DNA of 64,000 bases from contig NC_085867.1 of the NCBI RefSeq assembly GCF_034702125.1, positions 42,491,483 to 42,555,482 on the forward strand. The letters run 5' to 3'. Below, in pieces: positions 20,855 through 35,800 of the stretch. Under the pieces are notes generated by a model. That model was not told the origin of the DNA, searched no databases, and saw only the letters and a list, made by a program, of their open reading frames with translations. Source of the DNA: Engraulis encrasicolus. Lineage: Eukaryota > Chordata > Actinopteri > Clupeiformes > Engraulidae. The position numbers were made by a program, and so were the translations under genes. The stretch's first letter is position 1, and each line of letters opens with the position of its first letter.

Positions 20855-23800
20855 AAAAGAGTAGTTCATCACATGGACCTTAGCTGAGTGGTACATGGCA
20901 AAGAGCAGCCAAAAAAGTCAATAGCTGAGAAATTGTCCACAAGCATCCATGTGTGAATTCTAGAAAAAAATGTAACCTGTCAAAGTATTAAGAGACATTG
21001 AAATTATTACGTGCCACAGGCAAGTTTTACCATCAACCCAATCAGCCAAGCTAATCATAGGTACCCCAGACTTGCTAAGGGGTAATACTTTTTTAATAAA
21101 CCTTTTTTAATTATTTATTTTCTTCAACTGCTACTATTACTATGTCAGAACGCTATAAAGGACTTTAAGAAAAAGCACAACAAAATACCTCCTCTTAATG
21201 TATGTTCTCTACAAGTCTTCTGTTGTCCAGTCTTGCACTTTAAATGTCTGTATGAGCAATGTCTATGTCCATACTGTCTTATGTCCATGTATGAGTACTG
21301 TCTATGTCCTTACCTAGATTAGTCTATGTCTGCATGGGAGAGCAAGAAACGCAATTTCAAATTCTTTGTATGACCAGTGCATGTTAAGAACTTGACAATA
21401 AACTTGACTTGACTTGACTTGACTACTTTTGGGCTGTGGTTGAAGAACATTGTGAAATGCCTGTTCGGTAACGCCCATCCCTGTCCTCCAACAGCTGATG
21501 GGTCTTCTCATCACCTCAGTAAAACTGACCCAGCGGACTTCACTCAACAGGTAAATGTAACCTTTTTTTTTCATTGATCATTTTTCCTGCTGTTTATGAA
21601 ATTAAGTTTCAAATGTTAACAAATGCAGAAATTTTCATTGTAGATGCGGAATTTTTACCTGGATCATTCCAAGTATGCCTTTCAAACAATGGGTCGCCTC
21701 CTTTCAGAATCTTTGACACATGAACAGGTAAATAAAATATTTGAAAGGAAAATATAGTATCACAGGTGCTGGACCAAACTAAAGATCATTGAAAGGAATG
21801 TATAAGTCCGCAACACTGTTTCATGCTCCCAAACAAAATTTAATGGCATAATTAAATTTAGTTTGGGAGCATCAAACAGTGTTGCAGACTTATGTATTCC
21901 TTTCAATGATCTTTTGTTTGGTCCAGCACCTGTGCTACTGATGTGCGCACATTTTCCTCTGGCTTATTAAATGTAATATTTCCCCCTTTAAAAAAATGTA
22001 TCTCCACTTAAAAACTCTTTGATTTAAAACTGTTTTGTGTTGACTTAAAGTTTATACTTTATATTGAATAGTCAATACACATCATAAATGCATTGCTTTG
22101 TTAATCGTTTCGTAGGTATGAGACTCTCTTGCTGTCTACAGGCTCTGATTAGTCTGGAAACATAAAATAATTTGATTTGATTTTTAAGATATGAAATTCT
22201 GTATTCATGTTTTTTGTGGCCATGACAAGCGACACCTTTTTTTTTCCTTGCATGTTTTTCACCATGTAACCCATTCTCTGCTTTCAGACATTTCAATCAA
22301 TGTTATGGAGGAGGAAGTTTCTGGAAAGGTTAAAATTTACCACGTAAGACCTCTTTAAGTATGTCTATTGTTTTATGTCAATGAAAACCAACTTATTTGC
22401 AAAGCTTACCATAGTGAAAGCACACATATGCAAAGAAAGAAATCAATCCACAGGATATACTGTAAATGAGACATTTTTTGTATTTTATGCCTCTCAAATT
22501 CAAACTATGTATACTTTGACTTTTACTCCAATAGTTAATTGAAGGCACAGATGACATTGCACAGAAGAGTAACTTAAAAGCAAGATGTATAAGAATATCT
22601 TAAAAGCAGAGTATATACAGTTTTTTAATTCATTTCCAGAATTCATGCTGCTCATTCACAAATATTACCTTTTCCGCAAATACTACCACCACCGTCAGAC
22701 TGGGAAAATTACACTTTTCATACATGTTCAACAAAGACGCTTTTGCACACCTCTGTAGTTGGGCAGGTGCGTAGGATGTTATCCCAGCGGGGTACCTGAA
22801 GAAGGTCGGATGACCGAAACGTTGTATTAAAGTTTGTTGGTGGAATGGACAGTGTGCAGGATTTCTTTGCACTTGACTTTTCATACATGAAAAGTTGGAT
22901 CTTCTCCATTTCTGCAACTTTGACATTTTTAGCTACGAAATGTACTATACTTTCGTCATACTAGTTAATTACTTTGTAAATGTTTATGAAAAGATCCAAT
23001 TTGTGAATAAACAGCACAGACCAATGAGCAGTGTAGTTGCAATACCAAGTCTGGTAGCAATCCTACATACTGTACCTTTAGAAATTATTACAATTACATT
23101 ATATTTTAATTAGAGGTGCACAGAAATGAAAATTTGTGGCCGAAACCAAAACCGAATAATAATTAATCACTTGGCCGAATACCGAAACCGAATATTACAA
23201 TTCAGTTAAAAGTTATCAAAAGTTGTGTTCTTCACTATTTTTAAATATTGCTTAAATCTACGGCTTACAATAAATGTTTAGACGTGATTTTGAAAGAAAT
23301 TTTGAAAGAATATTTGTATAGTGTATTTGAAGTCTTCAAATGTTAGAGTAGAACTGAAATTAGTGTAATTAATGCCCATTTTGTATTCAGCCTCCGATTC
23401 GGCCACTCAATTGGCTTTCGTCCGAAAACCGAAAGTGTCTGTTTTTGCGTTTTCGGCAGAATATTTTCTGCGGCGAATTTTCGGTGCACCTCTAATTTTA
23501 ATAGATCAGAATTGCTTGTATTTTCTCAGATGGCTTGTGGTGTGGTGTTAATGATCACATTCTATTCTAAACAAAAAACCATTGGTGATTTATTGATTGG
23601 TTTCTTTTAGATGCCCGATTGTAACTGACCCCAAGACAGCTCAATGTTACGACAAACTTTTTGAAGATGTCATCCACGACTTCCCTCCAGCTCTGCTGGC
23701 TGAGCTGCTGCAGGAGGAGCTGGCCTCTCAGAAGACGCAGGGCAGTTACCAGGAGTTGGCCACAGGGGGCACCCTTGGCTGTGTTTCCTTCACCGACTCC

Positions 23801-26800
23801 ACTGACTTCCAAGATGGCGTCCTTATCTATGACGGTCAGGACGCCTCACAATCCCTCAGTATCCTTTTCCTCTTTGGGGAAATATATATATATATATACT
23901 GAATTATTGTTGTTTTTCTCAGATTATGAATAGAATCTTGTGTGTTGTGATGAGGGAAGAAAAAAAATGATTTTATTCAAAATGAAATGTCCTAGTTGGC
24001 AAAAATCATTTGTAGGTCCAAGTACAATTTGGCTCTCATACAGTGCATGCATGCTGTACATGGGTCCAAAGTGCTATTTAGCCCTTGTAAGTTTCGTCTA
24101 GTGTAGTGTAGTGGAGTAAATCTAATTGGAGGCAAGGAAATGAATGAAACTTACGGATTAAACAATATAGTGGATAAATTCAAAGTGGATCTATTGCATT
24201 ATGAAGGTTCATGATAATCCCCCCATTGGATTTGTCATGTCATTTGTCATTGCAGCGTACTTTTTGAGAAAAGCCTTAATGGTAATGCATACAGATTTCC
24301 ATCAGGTGGCGCTTAGGGCCGACGTCCATGGCCTTTCCCGTCTGGAGCTGGTGGGTGGCCCTGTTAGCTGCCAACTGAACGGCCCTGTCAGGCAGATTAG
24401 CACTGGCACTTACACCCGCACAGGTGAGTACACCTGCAAATTGTTAGCAGCCCTGTTGGTGTATGTGGTTATTTTTTTATATTTATTGTAATGGTTTGTC
24501 CAACTGAACGCAATACATTCTTTCTTTCTTTTTTTTTTTAAAGATATGTTTTGGGATTTTTATACCTTTTTTTTTAGGACGGGACAGTGAAGGAACGTAG
24601 TAGGATATTAGTGAGAGGAGCCGGGGTGTATTGGCAATGGACCGTGGGTCGTGATCAAGCCTGTGTCATCGTCGTAATGGTGTGGCGTCTTGCCGCATTG
24701 AGCCACTGTACCCTCAAAGCAACACATTCCAGACTTCAAAGACAGTTCCTGCCTCTGAGGTATTGATATAATAATAATAATAATAATAATAGGATTTATG
24801 TAGCGTGTTTTATGATGCTCAAAGACGCTTAACTGGAGAGGGGGATTAAGTCCTGCGCTCCATACATAGCAATGGCCAGGGCCAAGCTAGTTAATTCAGC
24901 CAATTCATGGTTAACACCATATTGAACATTGGGGCTCAGAGCCAGTTCTCACCATTTGGCTGTAACCATGCTCAACTGGGAGTGACACATGGAGCAGCTC
25001 TGATTTTATTTGGATCTGAAAACAGAGTATCACCTGGAATAGAAAGTGGCGACAAGGTGCATGACTTTCTTGCCACATGCAATGCTAAGCAGTGATGTCT
25101 CGTGGATGTGCGTGGAGTTGACTTAGAAAGCGATATCATTGCTTATCTGACAACATGTGCATGCATTACTGCTTGTACCCAACTCCCATTCGTGCACGGA
25201 AATGGTCCCAATGCTAATTGGCTGAAGCTAATCTTCGCTTCATTGACTTTCTGATTCCTGCCTATGAGTAATAGTGTGGGCAATACAACTGCATATTAAA
25301 ATTGGCAGGAATTCTCCTTTAACCTTAGTGATGCTGGTATTGCAGTTTTTTTTTATTATTATTATTTATTTTTTTACCTTTTATTTAACCAGGGAAATAA
25401 AATCACATTGAGAATAAAAAGGTATTGACGCTGGTACTGAAGTACTTATGTTGCACGCTGTTTTTGGCGGAGAGTGTCCAAAAATGGACCTGTTTCCAGC
25501 CCAGATGGCATTTCCTTTAGCCAGCTGACAGCAGGGCAATACATCAGTGTTGATGGAATGCAGGCACAAGATTTGTATCAGCTGTCTTCTGGTTTGACGA
25601 CAGTCAGCTTGCAAGTTTTGGCCAGTCTTGTTCCAAATCGTTGTAAGCCATCTAGCTACCCAAGTCAAAATAATGCCATTCATTAAGAAATTCTAGGGGG
25701 TGCTGTGGCGCAGCGAGCTAAGCACCCCACATTTGGGCTTGCTGGCCCACGAGGATCCCGGTTCGAGTTAGGCTGGGGTCGTTTCCCGATCCTTCCCTGT
25801 CTCTCTGTCCCATTCGCTTCCTGTCACCGTCTTCGACTCTGCTGTAAAAAAAAAAAGAAATTCTTAAAATGAAAAATGGTGGTTAGGTGCCAACACACTC
25901 GTGCTTACACACACGTGTCTATTTCTGTGTTTGTTCCTCAGTGAATGTGGGTGTGCGCTCTGACCATTTCTGTGGAGTCTGGATGGTGGGAGAGAGCAAA
26001 AGGCCTACTGCGCTGGAAGTCATTCACACACAGGAGCCAGCGACATGCCTGGTTGTGAGGTATGCTGCTGTCTTGTATGTTTTTGGAGTAAGTCATACAA
26101 ATACACACGAAAAAGATTGTTTCTCTTCAGGTCTATGACATCTATACCCTATAATATGGGGGAAGAGATGAAATTGCTTGATCTGCACACTTTGTGATGT
26201 CTGACAGGGTTTTTTATCAAAAGAGCAGAGATCAGCTGGCGTTTCAACAAATTCCTCAGTTGGGTACCATGACCCAAAACTGCAGCTGGTCAGGTTGCTG
26301 GTTGTGTTGATGCTCGACATGCTCAACCCATTGTGTCCTGGAAGCACATATACGCTGCATTCAGGTTTTTAAAATTTGAGCTGTTTTATTAAAAATGTGT
26401 GTAGGTTGGAGCTGAATGAACACGCTCCAAGGCAAAACGAGGACCCTAGCTTTTAAATGTAATTCATTTCATGTTTGTATGTGCTTCGGAGGCTGAGATA
26501 TTCAGGATTTAATAGGCAGAGGGCACCCTTTCCCAAAAAGGGCTAAGGACAAAATGGGTTAAAGCATACCTGTCAACCCTCCCGTTTTTTTACAGCAAAC
26601 TCCCAACTTCTGACTTATTCCAGGTCTCTTCCCGATTTGGTATTTTCCCAATAATACCCCAATGATCAAATTATCATGATCAAAAAGAGGCGTAGGTCCA
26701 GAAATGAACCCCCACAGCCCTGCCTGTTAGCCTGAGAAGCCACAACCCCTCTGCTTATTCCACCACCAGCTATCAAAGTAGAAAGGGTCAGGGGTGAGTT

Positions 26801-29737
26801 TCTCAAAAGAGAAGTTGTTAGCAACTTCGGTAGTTGCCAATGGGAAAATGCATTGAAAACAACAAAGTAGCTAATGTAGTAAGCAACTTAAGTTTTGGGA
26901 AATCCACCCCTGGCTTGTCAGGCTACCTGCCAGTAGATTTTATGCCAGATACCATCAAGAATTCACGTTCCTTAAAAATGCGAGCTGTCACCCTTGAGCT
27001 CCGCAGACATGTGTGTCCACTCCTTGTCTCGCAGAAATCGTCAGTTCATGATAAAAAAAAAAAAAAACCATGGTTCATATGGTGAACACGAGCCTCTGAA
27101 CAGCGAATCGTGCGAATTTACCTCATTCCAACCTCTACCAGCACAATTTTTTGCATCAACAATTTGAGTGACAAGACAATAGAGAAGCTGATATTTAACA
27201 TTTTTTGTACACTATACGTGCTCCTTTGAAAACCTGCGTTGTGGGGGGGTTTGGACAGGAATGGGTTTGGACAGGCCTGGCCTTGCACGCGGACACTCTG
27301 TGTATAAAGCAGAGTAGAACCCACTGCCCGACTCGTCCTTGTCGCCTGGTTGACTGTCAGGATTTGGCTTTTTGAAAAAAGTTTGGTATGAAATCGGTTT
27401 TCTTGTTTGTCTATTTTTTTACCTCAAAGTTGACAGGTATGGCTTGAAAGGATGCAGATGTTTCGAGGCTTTGAGGCTATGAGGCTATGAGGCTGGGCAG
27501 GTTAAGCCAGGCTGGAAATGTTAAGTAGAGATGAGTAGGGCTGGGCGATATGGAAAAAAAACAATATCACGATATGGATTACTTTATATCACGATAACGA
27601 TATATAGCACAATTGCATACGCTAGTTTCTTTATTTGCTCTTTATTTTTTCATGTCGCAAAACAACCTTTCTTTAAAATGGATCTTTCTATTCTTATTTT
27701 TACAGTTACATTAACTTATAGTGTGTATTGTGACAACATGAAATGTAATTAAATGATATTCAATTGTATAAAATTGATAAAATTACTATCACGATATAAA
27801 CGATATAGGAGAAAGGTCATGATATACGCTTTTATATGACGATAATGCCCAGCCCTAGAGATAAGTTATTAATACAAAAGGATATTTAGCTGTCGGCTTG
27901 CAATACACATAATATGCATTGCAATCCCACACACTGCAGTCATCTGTATACGCGTACACATTGTCTATCTGTTCTAAATGAAATTGAGGTAGGACAGTGT
28001 GCTTCATTGGGTGCAATGCAGTAACCCAGCTAGAAATGGTATCTAAAGATTGTCCAAGGTAATGAGTCGTTGAGCACTGTACTGCACAGTGCAGTATAGT
28101 GGGGACATGAAATTGTATTTTGATGATGCATGCTTAGGGGTTTTTTTTTTTTTCCAAAGGATGCGGATGTTTCTAGACTACAAAGCAATGAGGCTGGGCA
28201 GGTTAGGCCAGCATGTAAATGAAGAGTGAAGATTTGTTATTGATGCGGCAGCAAATTAAGCTGTCAGCCAGCAAGCAATGCACATAATCCCAAGTACTGT
28301 AGCATCATGATGTCCTGTATACACACACATTCACTAGCTGGTAAAAAATACAGTAGAACTGAAGAAAAACTATCTAAAGTTGTTCCAGTGTTGTGGAAAG
28401 TTTCCTTCAGTACAGCAGGATATCCAGGATTTTGCAGTAGATCGGTGACGTAAAATTGATGGTAGAGTCACAGACTGTATGTACTGGGGGTAAGATAGGA
28501 CTGGTTCTGTGAGTTATGCCAATGTTTCTCAACAGGGGTGCCGGGGGCCACCCTTAGGGGTGCTGCGGAAACGTGGCTGATAAATAAATTATGCAATATA
28601 ATACATATTTGTCTAAATTGATATGTTAATGCTAGTCAGTGGAATATTTCATCTGCCATTTACGCACAATAAAGTAAATACCAGTCACCCAGTCAGCTGC
28701 AACCTCGAACGTAGGTCGTGTGACGTCTCCAAATATGTTACTTTTCTAAGCTTGTGTGGTATCGGATGCGATGCCATGTTTCGGCTTGTTGGTTTGGGGT
28801 GCCTTGAAATTTTTCATGAATTGAAAGGGTGCCTCGCCTAAAAAAAGGTTGAGAAACACTGAGTTATGGCTTTGAGAGAGCATGCCCAACCGAAGTGCTG
28901 CCTTGTAAGTCCTGTAGGCAGTCCAGCAGGGATGATAACGGGAGAGGTTTTGCCTCCCTGTGGGGTGACTTCAGCTCTTCTCCTGTTACGTGATGAGCAG
29001 TGTACTGCATCATTGGGGTATTGGGGTGGGGAAACATGCTCACTATCCTGCAACGCAGAGCAGTGTGTTTAATTGAAACAGAAAAACCTGCATGTTGTTT
29101 CTATTTGTGTTGACAATGACAGCGTCGAAAAATGTCTTAAAAAGCCCTCTGTGTTCTATATTAGTATTGGGTCTTGTATTGATCATAGCCGTGAGGATCA
29201 ATGTTTGCACATACTGTGGGTGAGTTCATTACATTTCCAAATATCCTTTTTGGAGAGTGCTTGAAGCTCGTTGCGTAAGGCAAGATAAGAGCATGTCTCA
29301 TAAGAAGAAGAGCAGACAGGCGTGTGGCCCATGGCTGACTGTCTTGACTAGACCAGACAGGATCAGCACAGCAGTGTTTGAGGCTGCCGGCAACTGAACC
29401 TTGCTAAAGTTGGGCCTAGTCCTCAGGCTTTCAGTAGAGGGAGGGCAGAGTCTGACAGTGTGGTATGCTGTACGACTGCAACAGGCAGCCAGTAGGCCCC
29501 AACAGGGCCTTTAGGCAGGTTAGTGTGCAACTGGGCCAGAGCGACTTCCTGAAATATAGGCCACGGAGGTTACAGTTACAGAGGAATGGTAACATGAAGA
29601 GAAGCAGCAGTGCTGAGGACGGTGCAACGCTACTTTTTTTGCCTGTCGTCGCTAGCTTGGAATGTGGCCAGATGGTTCAGTTTTCACAGTCCAGAGCTGT
29701 TATGACTGCTTTGTTCTATGCTTCCCCCCTCTCTCCG

Positions 29738-29794
<57 letters not shown>

Positions 29795-29817
29795 CTCTCT
29801 CTTTCTTTCTCTCTCTT

Positions 29818-29869
<52 letters not shown>

Positions 29870-32800
29870 CCTTTCTCTGTGTCTCCCCCCCCCAGTTTAT
29901 CTCTCTTGCTCTCTCTCTTTGTTTCCGTGTGACTTAAATAAACTGTCCCGTCCAACCTTTTTTTTTCCAGCCCCCACCTATCAGACGAGTTGCTGGTGGC
30001 CAGTGAGAGTGGAGCAGTGTGTCTGTGGACAGTGGGAAAAGGGTGAGTGGGCCACAGCTTGCTGCACTCTGTGTGCTAGTAGGACTGGAGCTTGCCAAGA
30101 CGATATTGCCGTTCGTTCCGCACTAGATGTGCTTCTGCTATCACAACTGGTCTCAAAGCAATCATTCTGAGCGCTTTAGCAGATGTGCGTTACAACATGT
30201 ATCATTCCCAAAACAAAACATGTTCTACAAGCACCCGCAGTGGATCTCATCTTGCTACTGATGTAGTGAAGCCTTAGAAATCTCTACAGATGTGCCTATC
30301 ATTAATGTGCGTGTCAGCACTGCAATATCTCTGGTTTTCATAAAACAAAGTGGTGTTCATCACCTGCGTGAACCTAACTTTTAAAATTTAAGATATGATG
30401 CTGACTTGACGTTAGGGAAAAAATAGTGGTCACTGGTGCACGAAAACAACCCCACCCCAACAGCACATTTTACTCACTATTACAATGGATAGGATTGTAG
30501 TTGACACATGAGAAAATGGCACAAACCATGAAGGTTTGATATGTATGTCAAAAATGTATTTTGGTGTTTTCAGTGACTCCAACCTTCACCTTGTTACGCA
30601 ATAATCGTTTTGAAGCAATCATCGTCCAGCTTTTAGGAATGCTTTGGAGAGAGACTATGACTGATGGACAAACCATGACCCAAGCAACCTCCCAAAAAGC
30701 CCTTGCCCTAACTATTGACAAAAACATACCTTCAAGTTTGATTGCATAATATCAAAGTTACCATTGCTATTCACAAATATACAATTTGGTTTTGTCAGCC
30801 TTGCTGATAATTGTTTATATTGTCTATTGTCTATTGCTAGACTAGCCAAAGTCCGAGAGGAGGACTCCAACCTATATTTCAACGCCAAGTCAGCGTGGCG
30901 CTGGTGTGAATTCTCTTCCCATCCCAGGATCATGGTCTACGCCGACCGAACTGGAGCCGACCTCACAGACTTCAGGGTGAGTTGCATACTGCTGCTCTGT
31001 CATTGGCATACCTGCCGACCATTACGCATTTTGTGTAGCAGATACGGATTTTGACATCAAACTACGGCGCTGTCACTTCAAAATACGGGAAAAACCGAAA
31101 GCAAAGTGTGTTCATGGGCCCTTATAAATTTCTCTGTAGACTTGCAACCAGACAGAGCCGTAGATATGGCTCTGCTTGCAATTGTCTCGCGCTGGCCTTT
31201 CCATTGGCCAGCAACGTGTGGGGGGGAAATATTGACCAATCAGAGCGCTAGTTTAGAGGTCTTCATTTGTTGTGCTGCCTGCGCTCCTCTCGAGTCGAGG
31301 CATCAGCTACCGATAGAAAGTTTGCTTCGAAATCCCACAAGCAGAGAGACTGGGTAATCTCTGACACAAGTGTCCTCCTCCTGTCATCATGTATTATCCA
31401 TCTTGGTACTGTCACTGTAGTTTTACAAATGAGCACCGTCAAAATCACCGTTTCAAAGGTAAATGGGCTTTGAGAAAGGTAGCCTGTATGGGAATAGTGA
31501 ATTGCGTCAGTTGCTAAATCCGTAAACTTATGAAAATAAATAAAGGCCGAGGTCTGTCGTAATGGTTCACCCAATGTTTCGCCGTATTTGACGGCAATAT
31601 GTTGTTGTTTGTTTTGATATTGGACCGAAACGAGATTACTTCCGAATGATAAAATGTGTGTCGATGACTGCGCTATAAATTAGCAGATTAGCAGCAAACT
31701 AAATTCGGTTTCCCTTTGCGTCGGATCATTTTAACACGGGAAAATGAAGCGATAGTTCTAACGGTTGTAGTACATCCGTAACCTACCATGGCACCGTAAG
31801 GAATACTGTTCCCCCATGCGTCGTGGCCCATTCTGTGAACAGGTGTAACAGGTCGTGCGTCATACCAAATATGTATCACTCCACGACTACTATCCGTAAT
31901 CACGTATGGCAATTAATAAAATCAATTCTCCTATCATCATATATGTGCCGAACAGTGAACAATAGCCAGCTCATGGCGGCAGATGAGGGTAGATATGCCA
32001 ACTATTATGCAGAGAAGTAAAAAAAGAAGCGTGCATGCCCCTCAAAAGTTACCGTGGAAGTTCCAAGAGCAATGGCCATTAGCCCCCGTCCCTCAGTAGA
32101 GCCACTACATGACGCATTTTGTACTGAATGAATGCAAGTGTGATTTTGATGTTAGCCCCCAAGGTAATAATATTAACCTGATATTATCCTAGCTTAGATA
32201 ACACTTGTCTTTATCTTTTTCTCTACTGCTGATGCTTCTTCACAGTAGGTGACATCACCATTTATTAATATTGGGGGAGATGATGAAAGAATCATTACAA
32301 TTCAACTTTTTGTTCATAAAAATCACTGAAATGCCTCGGTATTATATAATCAAATTATACATTTTCCTACATGTACCTTCTACAGCCAAAAAAATAATCA
32401 GCAAATGCTTCAATTTCATACTCAATTCCAGCTCCTTAACACCCCCCAAGTGACCAAATGCTCTGTTTGGCTGGTACATAGGATAACTTAATAGCCACTT
32501 ACTAGCCAGACTGGTGGTATGTTTGACTAGTAAGATTAACAGCCATATTGGCTGGTGATCAATAAAGTTAATTTAGAGGCCTGAATTCCAGCACACTATA
32601 TCATAGCATTTTATTGGTGTTATGGTGTGAAACAAAACAAAAAAACATCTTCCATGAAAGTTTAATAAATTATGGTAGTTCAAAGTACTGTGAAGAGCAA
32701 GATAAACTATTTGCCAGATATACGGGATGTTAGGCTAAAATGCATTAAAATGCAGGAAATTGCATCTAAGAAAAGCATTTTTTTCTGGGGGAGGACCCCT

Positions 32801-35800
32801 ACACCCCCTGCCTGAATTAAGTGTCTCATATCTTCCCTGTTGACATTTGGAAACCCTAGGTGTAGGGCAGACTATGCTAAACAAAGTAGCCTCTCAGATG
32901 GGCCCGCCGACGGCCCTGTTGCTTTGCCATGCCAAGTTGTTGCGCCATGAATTGCAGCGCCGCGATAAGTTGCTACTCAATTTTTTTTTAAAGGTTGGCA
33001 GGTATGCATTGGTTATCCTCTCTTTATATTTATATTAGGAGAAATTATATTAGGCAAAATTAGGAGAACATTGTCAAAATGGCTTATCATGACTTGATTT
33101 CTAATTCATGATTTGTTTTTCCTACCTTTTTGTAAGTGTGTTTTGGATACAAATGTGATGTCATGAAGAGAAAAAAAGGACCAAAACAAATATAAATATA
33201 TATATATATTGAACTTGAGATCTGAAGACATTGGTCTGTCTGTCTTTCTTTCCCCCTCCCCCAGGCGGGTGTCGATCATAGTTACACCTTATTCCGCATT
33301 GGTATGGTGTCCGAGTCCAAGAGCGGGGAGCGGCTGATCCTGTCGCGGTACCTCAGTGAGGTGCATGGCCACCACCATTTGATGACCACACAGGTTTGTA
33401 CCGCTTCTGTTACAAAAATATATTGAACTGGGCTGTTTTGGGATGATCTTAAAGTTCCTGAAATACAAACCAGGTGCACATATTTGTGGAAAAGGGTTTT
33501 ACAAAACAAAGAAGGCATTTGCTGATCATTTACATGGCTGTCTTTTTTGCCATCCTGGATTCTATATTCTTGTGGATCTGTATTTGAGATTATGATGTAT
33601 CGATGCGTGTAGTAAATATGTCAAGTAAATTAAACGTATATCCTAGTCTAGTGGTCTTCATGGATAACTGAACTGTGTGTGCAGTACTGTATTTTACCGT
33701 AAGTGTGTGCATACTGCCCTGTAAAAGTCTGTAATCTGTCTGGTGTGCGTTTCCTCTGGCAGTATTCTGCCTACGTCATGGACGAGCGCATGCCATCCAT
33801 ACCCATGCTGAAGTGGGACCATGGCATGAGGAGTCCCCCCATGTTCGCCAGTGTCCTACCGGGGACGTCGCCCCAGAGGAACCACCGCGTGCTGCTGGGC
33901 TCTCAGGACACCCAGGACATTATGATGCTACAGTACTCGGGTCAGTACCAAACTCAAATCTCACTCATTCACTCACTCACACAGTCGGAGGAGCAAATGA
34001 CGATGCAGTACTCTAATCAGAATCCAGCCCAGGCGCTCTCTCGCTCTCTCGCTCTCTCGCTCTCTCTCTCTCTCTCTCTCGCTCTCTCTCTCCCACAAAC
34101 ACAGAGTGGCTCACGATGCTACAGTACCCAGATCAGCAGCAGCTTAGGCTCACTCAATAATGATATGTTGGCCAGGAAATTATGCTACGCGACACTGACG
34201 CAAAAAAGTGGGCGTGATATTTGTACATTTTCCCTATTTGCACCTCTTTCATTCTGAAATCCCCGTTAGACTCTCTCTGAAAATGTAAGGCAGCTGCTAC
34301 TCATATTGATGGAGAGGTGTGTGAATGCGTTGGGGTAGTCAAACCTGCACATTTTCATCAGTCATTACTTCACTTAAAACTACTAATGTTATGGTGGCAT
34401 TTAGAGCTTCTACAGTTAAAGGGTATGCATCTATTTTGGGGCTTAATACAGTTAAAATCGTTGGCTGGGGTTTATAAAGGTGGTAAAGTGTCTTATTTTT
34501 CATGTTAAGCGTTGTCTTGCTTTAAGACAAGTTAAAAGAGGGAATATGTCGCTAAGCTAGTGAAAGTCAATGGATCCGTGTAGCATTGTAGTCTGGTGTG
34601 TTGACATTTAACTCCTCAGCCTCTCCATTAACTTTATATGGGTTCACGTAATAGATTGTTAGATGGCTAGATATATGCTCACTTTTGTCCTTTCAGGAAA
34701 GTTTGATTCGTGCTGTACTTAACATCTGATGCAACATGGGAGACGAGACGACACTTGGGGCAAAACAAGATGTGACCGACTGATTGCATCAGAATTAATG
34801 ACTTGCTTTTGTCACAGTTTGCCAATGATTCATCAAGTCTCAGAGCACTATTCCAGTTAGCAGGCTCAGTTCCTTTCTGATGCAACACAGGAGACAGTGC
34901 AAAGGGTCTAAACATTGTTGAGATTCTTCAATCTCTATCCCATTACAAAGTTGTTGCAGGTGTCTGAGATTTCTGGTGGGGGGATGTTAGACAACACATG
35001 TGGCCATCATTGGAAAGGCTATTTTGTGCAGTCTCATATGAAATGTGACATAAATCCCCCAAAACGAGTGGCTTTACTGGCTTATATAATTGATTGCAAA
35101 ACAGCTTTAAAAATGACATTCACAATGACAACAAACACCTACATGAACATATTTTTTCAAGGTGGTTGCCTTAACTGTGAAGTCCTGGGGGAAGCCCTCA
35201 CGTGTCAAAGGTTGAACTTGCATTTCATCAGCCAAACCACAGTTCCTGTCAGCATGCATACGTTTCTTTACAGTGTGTCTGATGCAACACAAGGGGTTGA
35301 TATTCACCCTCGCAACACAACGCAAGGGTTGATATGCACCCTCTACTGCACTATACATAGGATGGTTCAATGCCATGAGCAAAGTAATATGTATGTAATG
35401 ATGTATGAGCAAAGAAATGCAGGGCAGAAGCCTTTTGTCCTCTAAGCTGGTGTGGAACAGGGTTGGATACCTTTTGAAATATTTTCTGATATTGATGGAT
35501 GTCAAGGGGTCAAGACCTCATTCCACAAGTCTTATCTGTTGTGTTGTTTGAGGTGACCGTGGCAAAAGTTGCAGGCGTTTCATCACCGTCAGCTCAGCTC
35601 TAGTCAGCAGACATGACGCTTTCATGAGACGAGCACTTTTATTTACACTAAGCTTACATCTCATGAGAAGGAGTGAGGCCCTTGTGTTGCATGTCATGCA
35701 TAAAATGGTTAAGATGGCTATTGTGCTACTGAAGAAATTCCGGGCAAGCATGATGTTCTGGTGTGGTGGTGGTGAATGAGGTGACCTTGACAAAGGTCGC

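Noticed and set aside
25695..25854. tRNA gene
   Set aside because: A and B boxes are present, but the cloverleaf is not maintained. The element has a SINE body, poly-A tail and target-site duplication.
29465..29937. Long Ser/Leu-rich open frames over the CT repeat
   Set aside because: They are translations of (CT)n in several frames and extend no conserved protein. The real TAF1C exon begins at 29971.
34915..35445. A 176-codon open frame within TAF1C intron 12
   Set aside because: It reads through degenerate minisatellite units and AT-rich DNA, lacks a recognisable domain, and the TAF1C phases exclude it as an exon.
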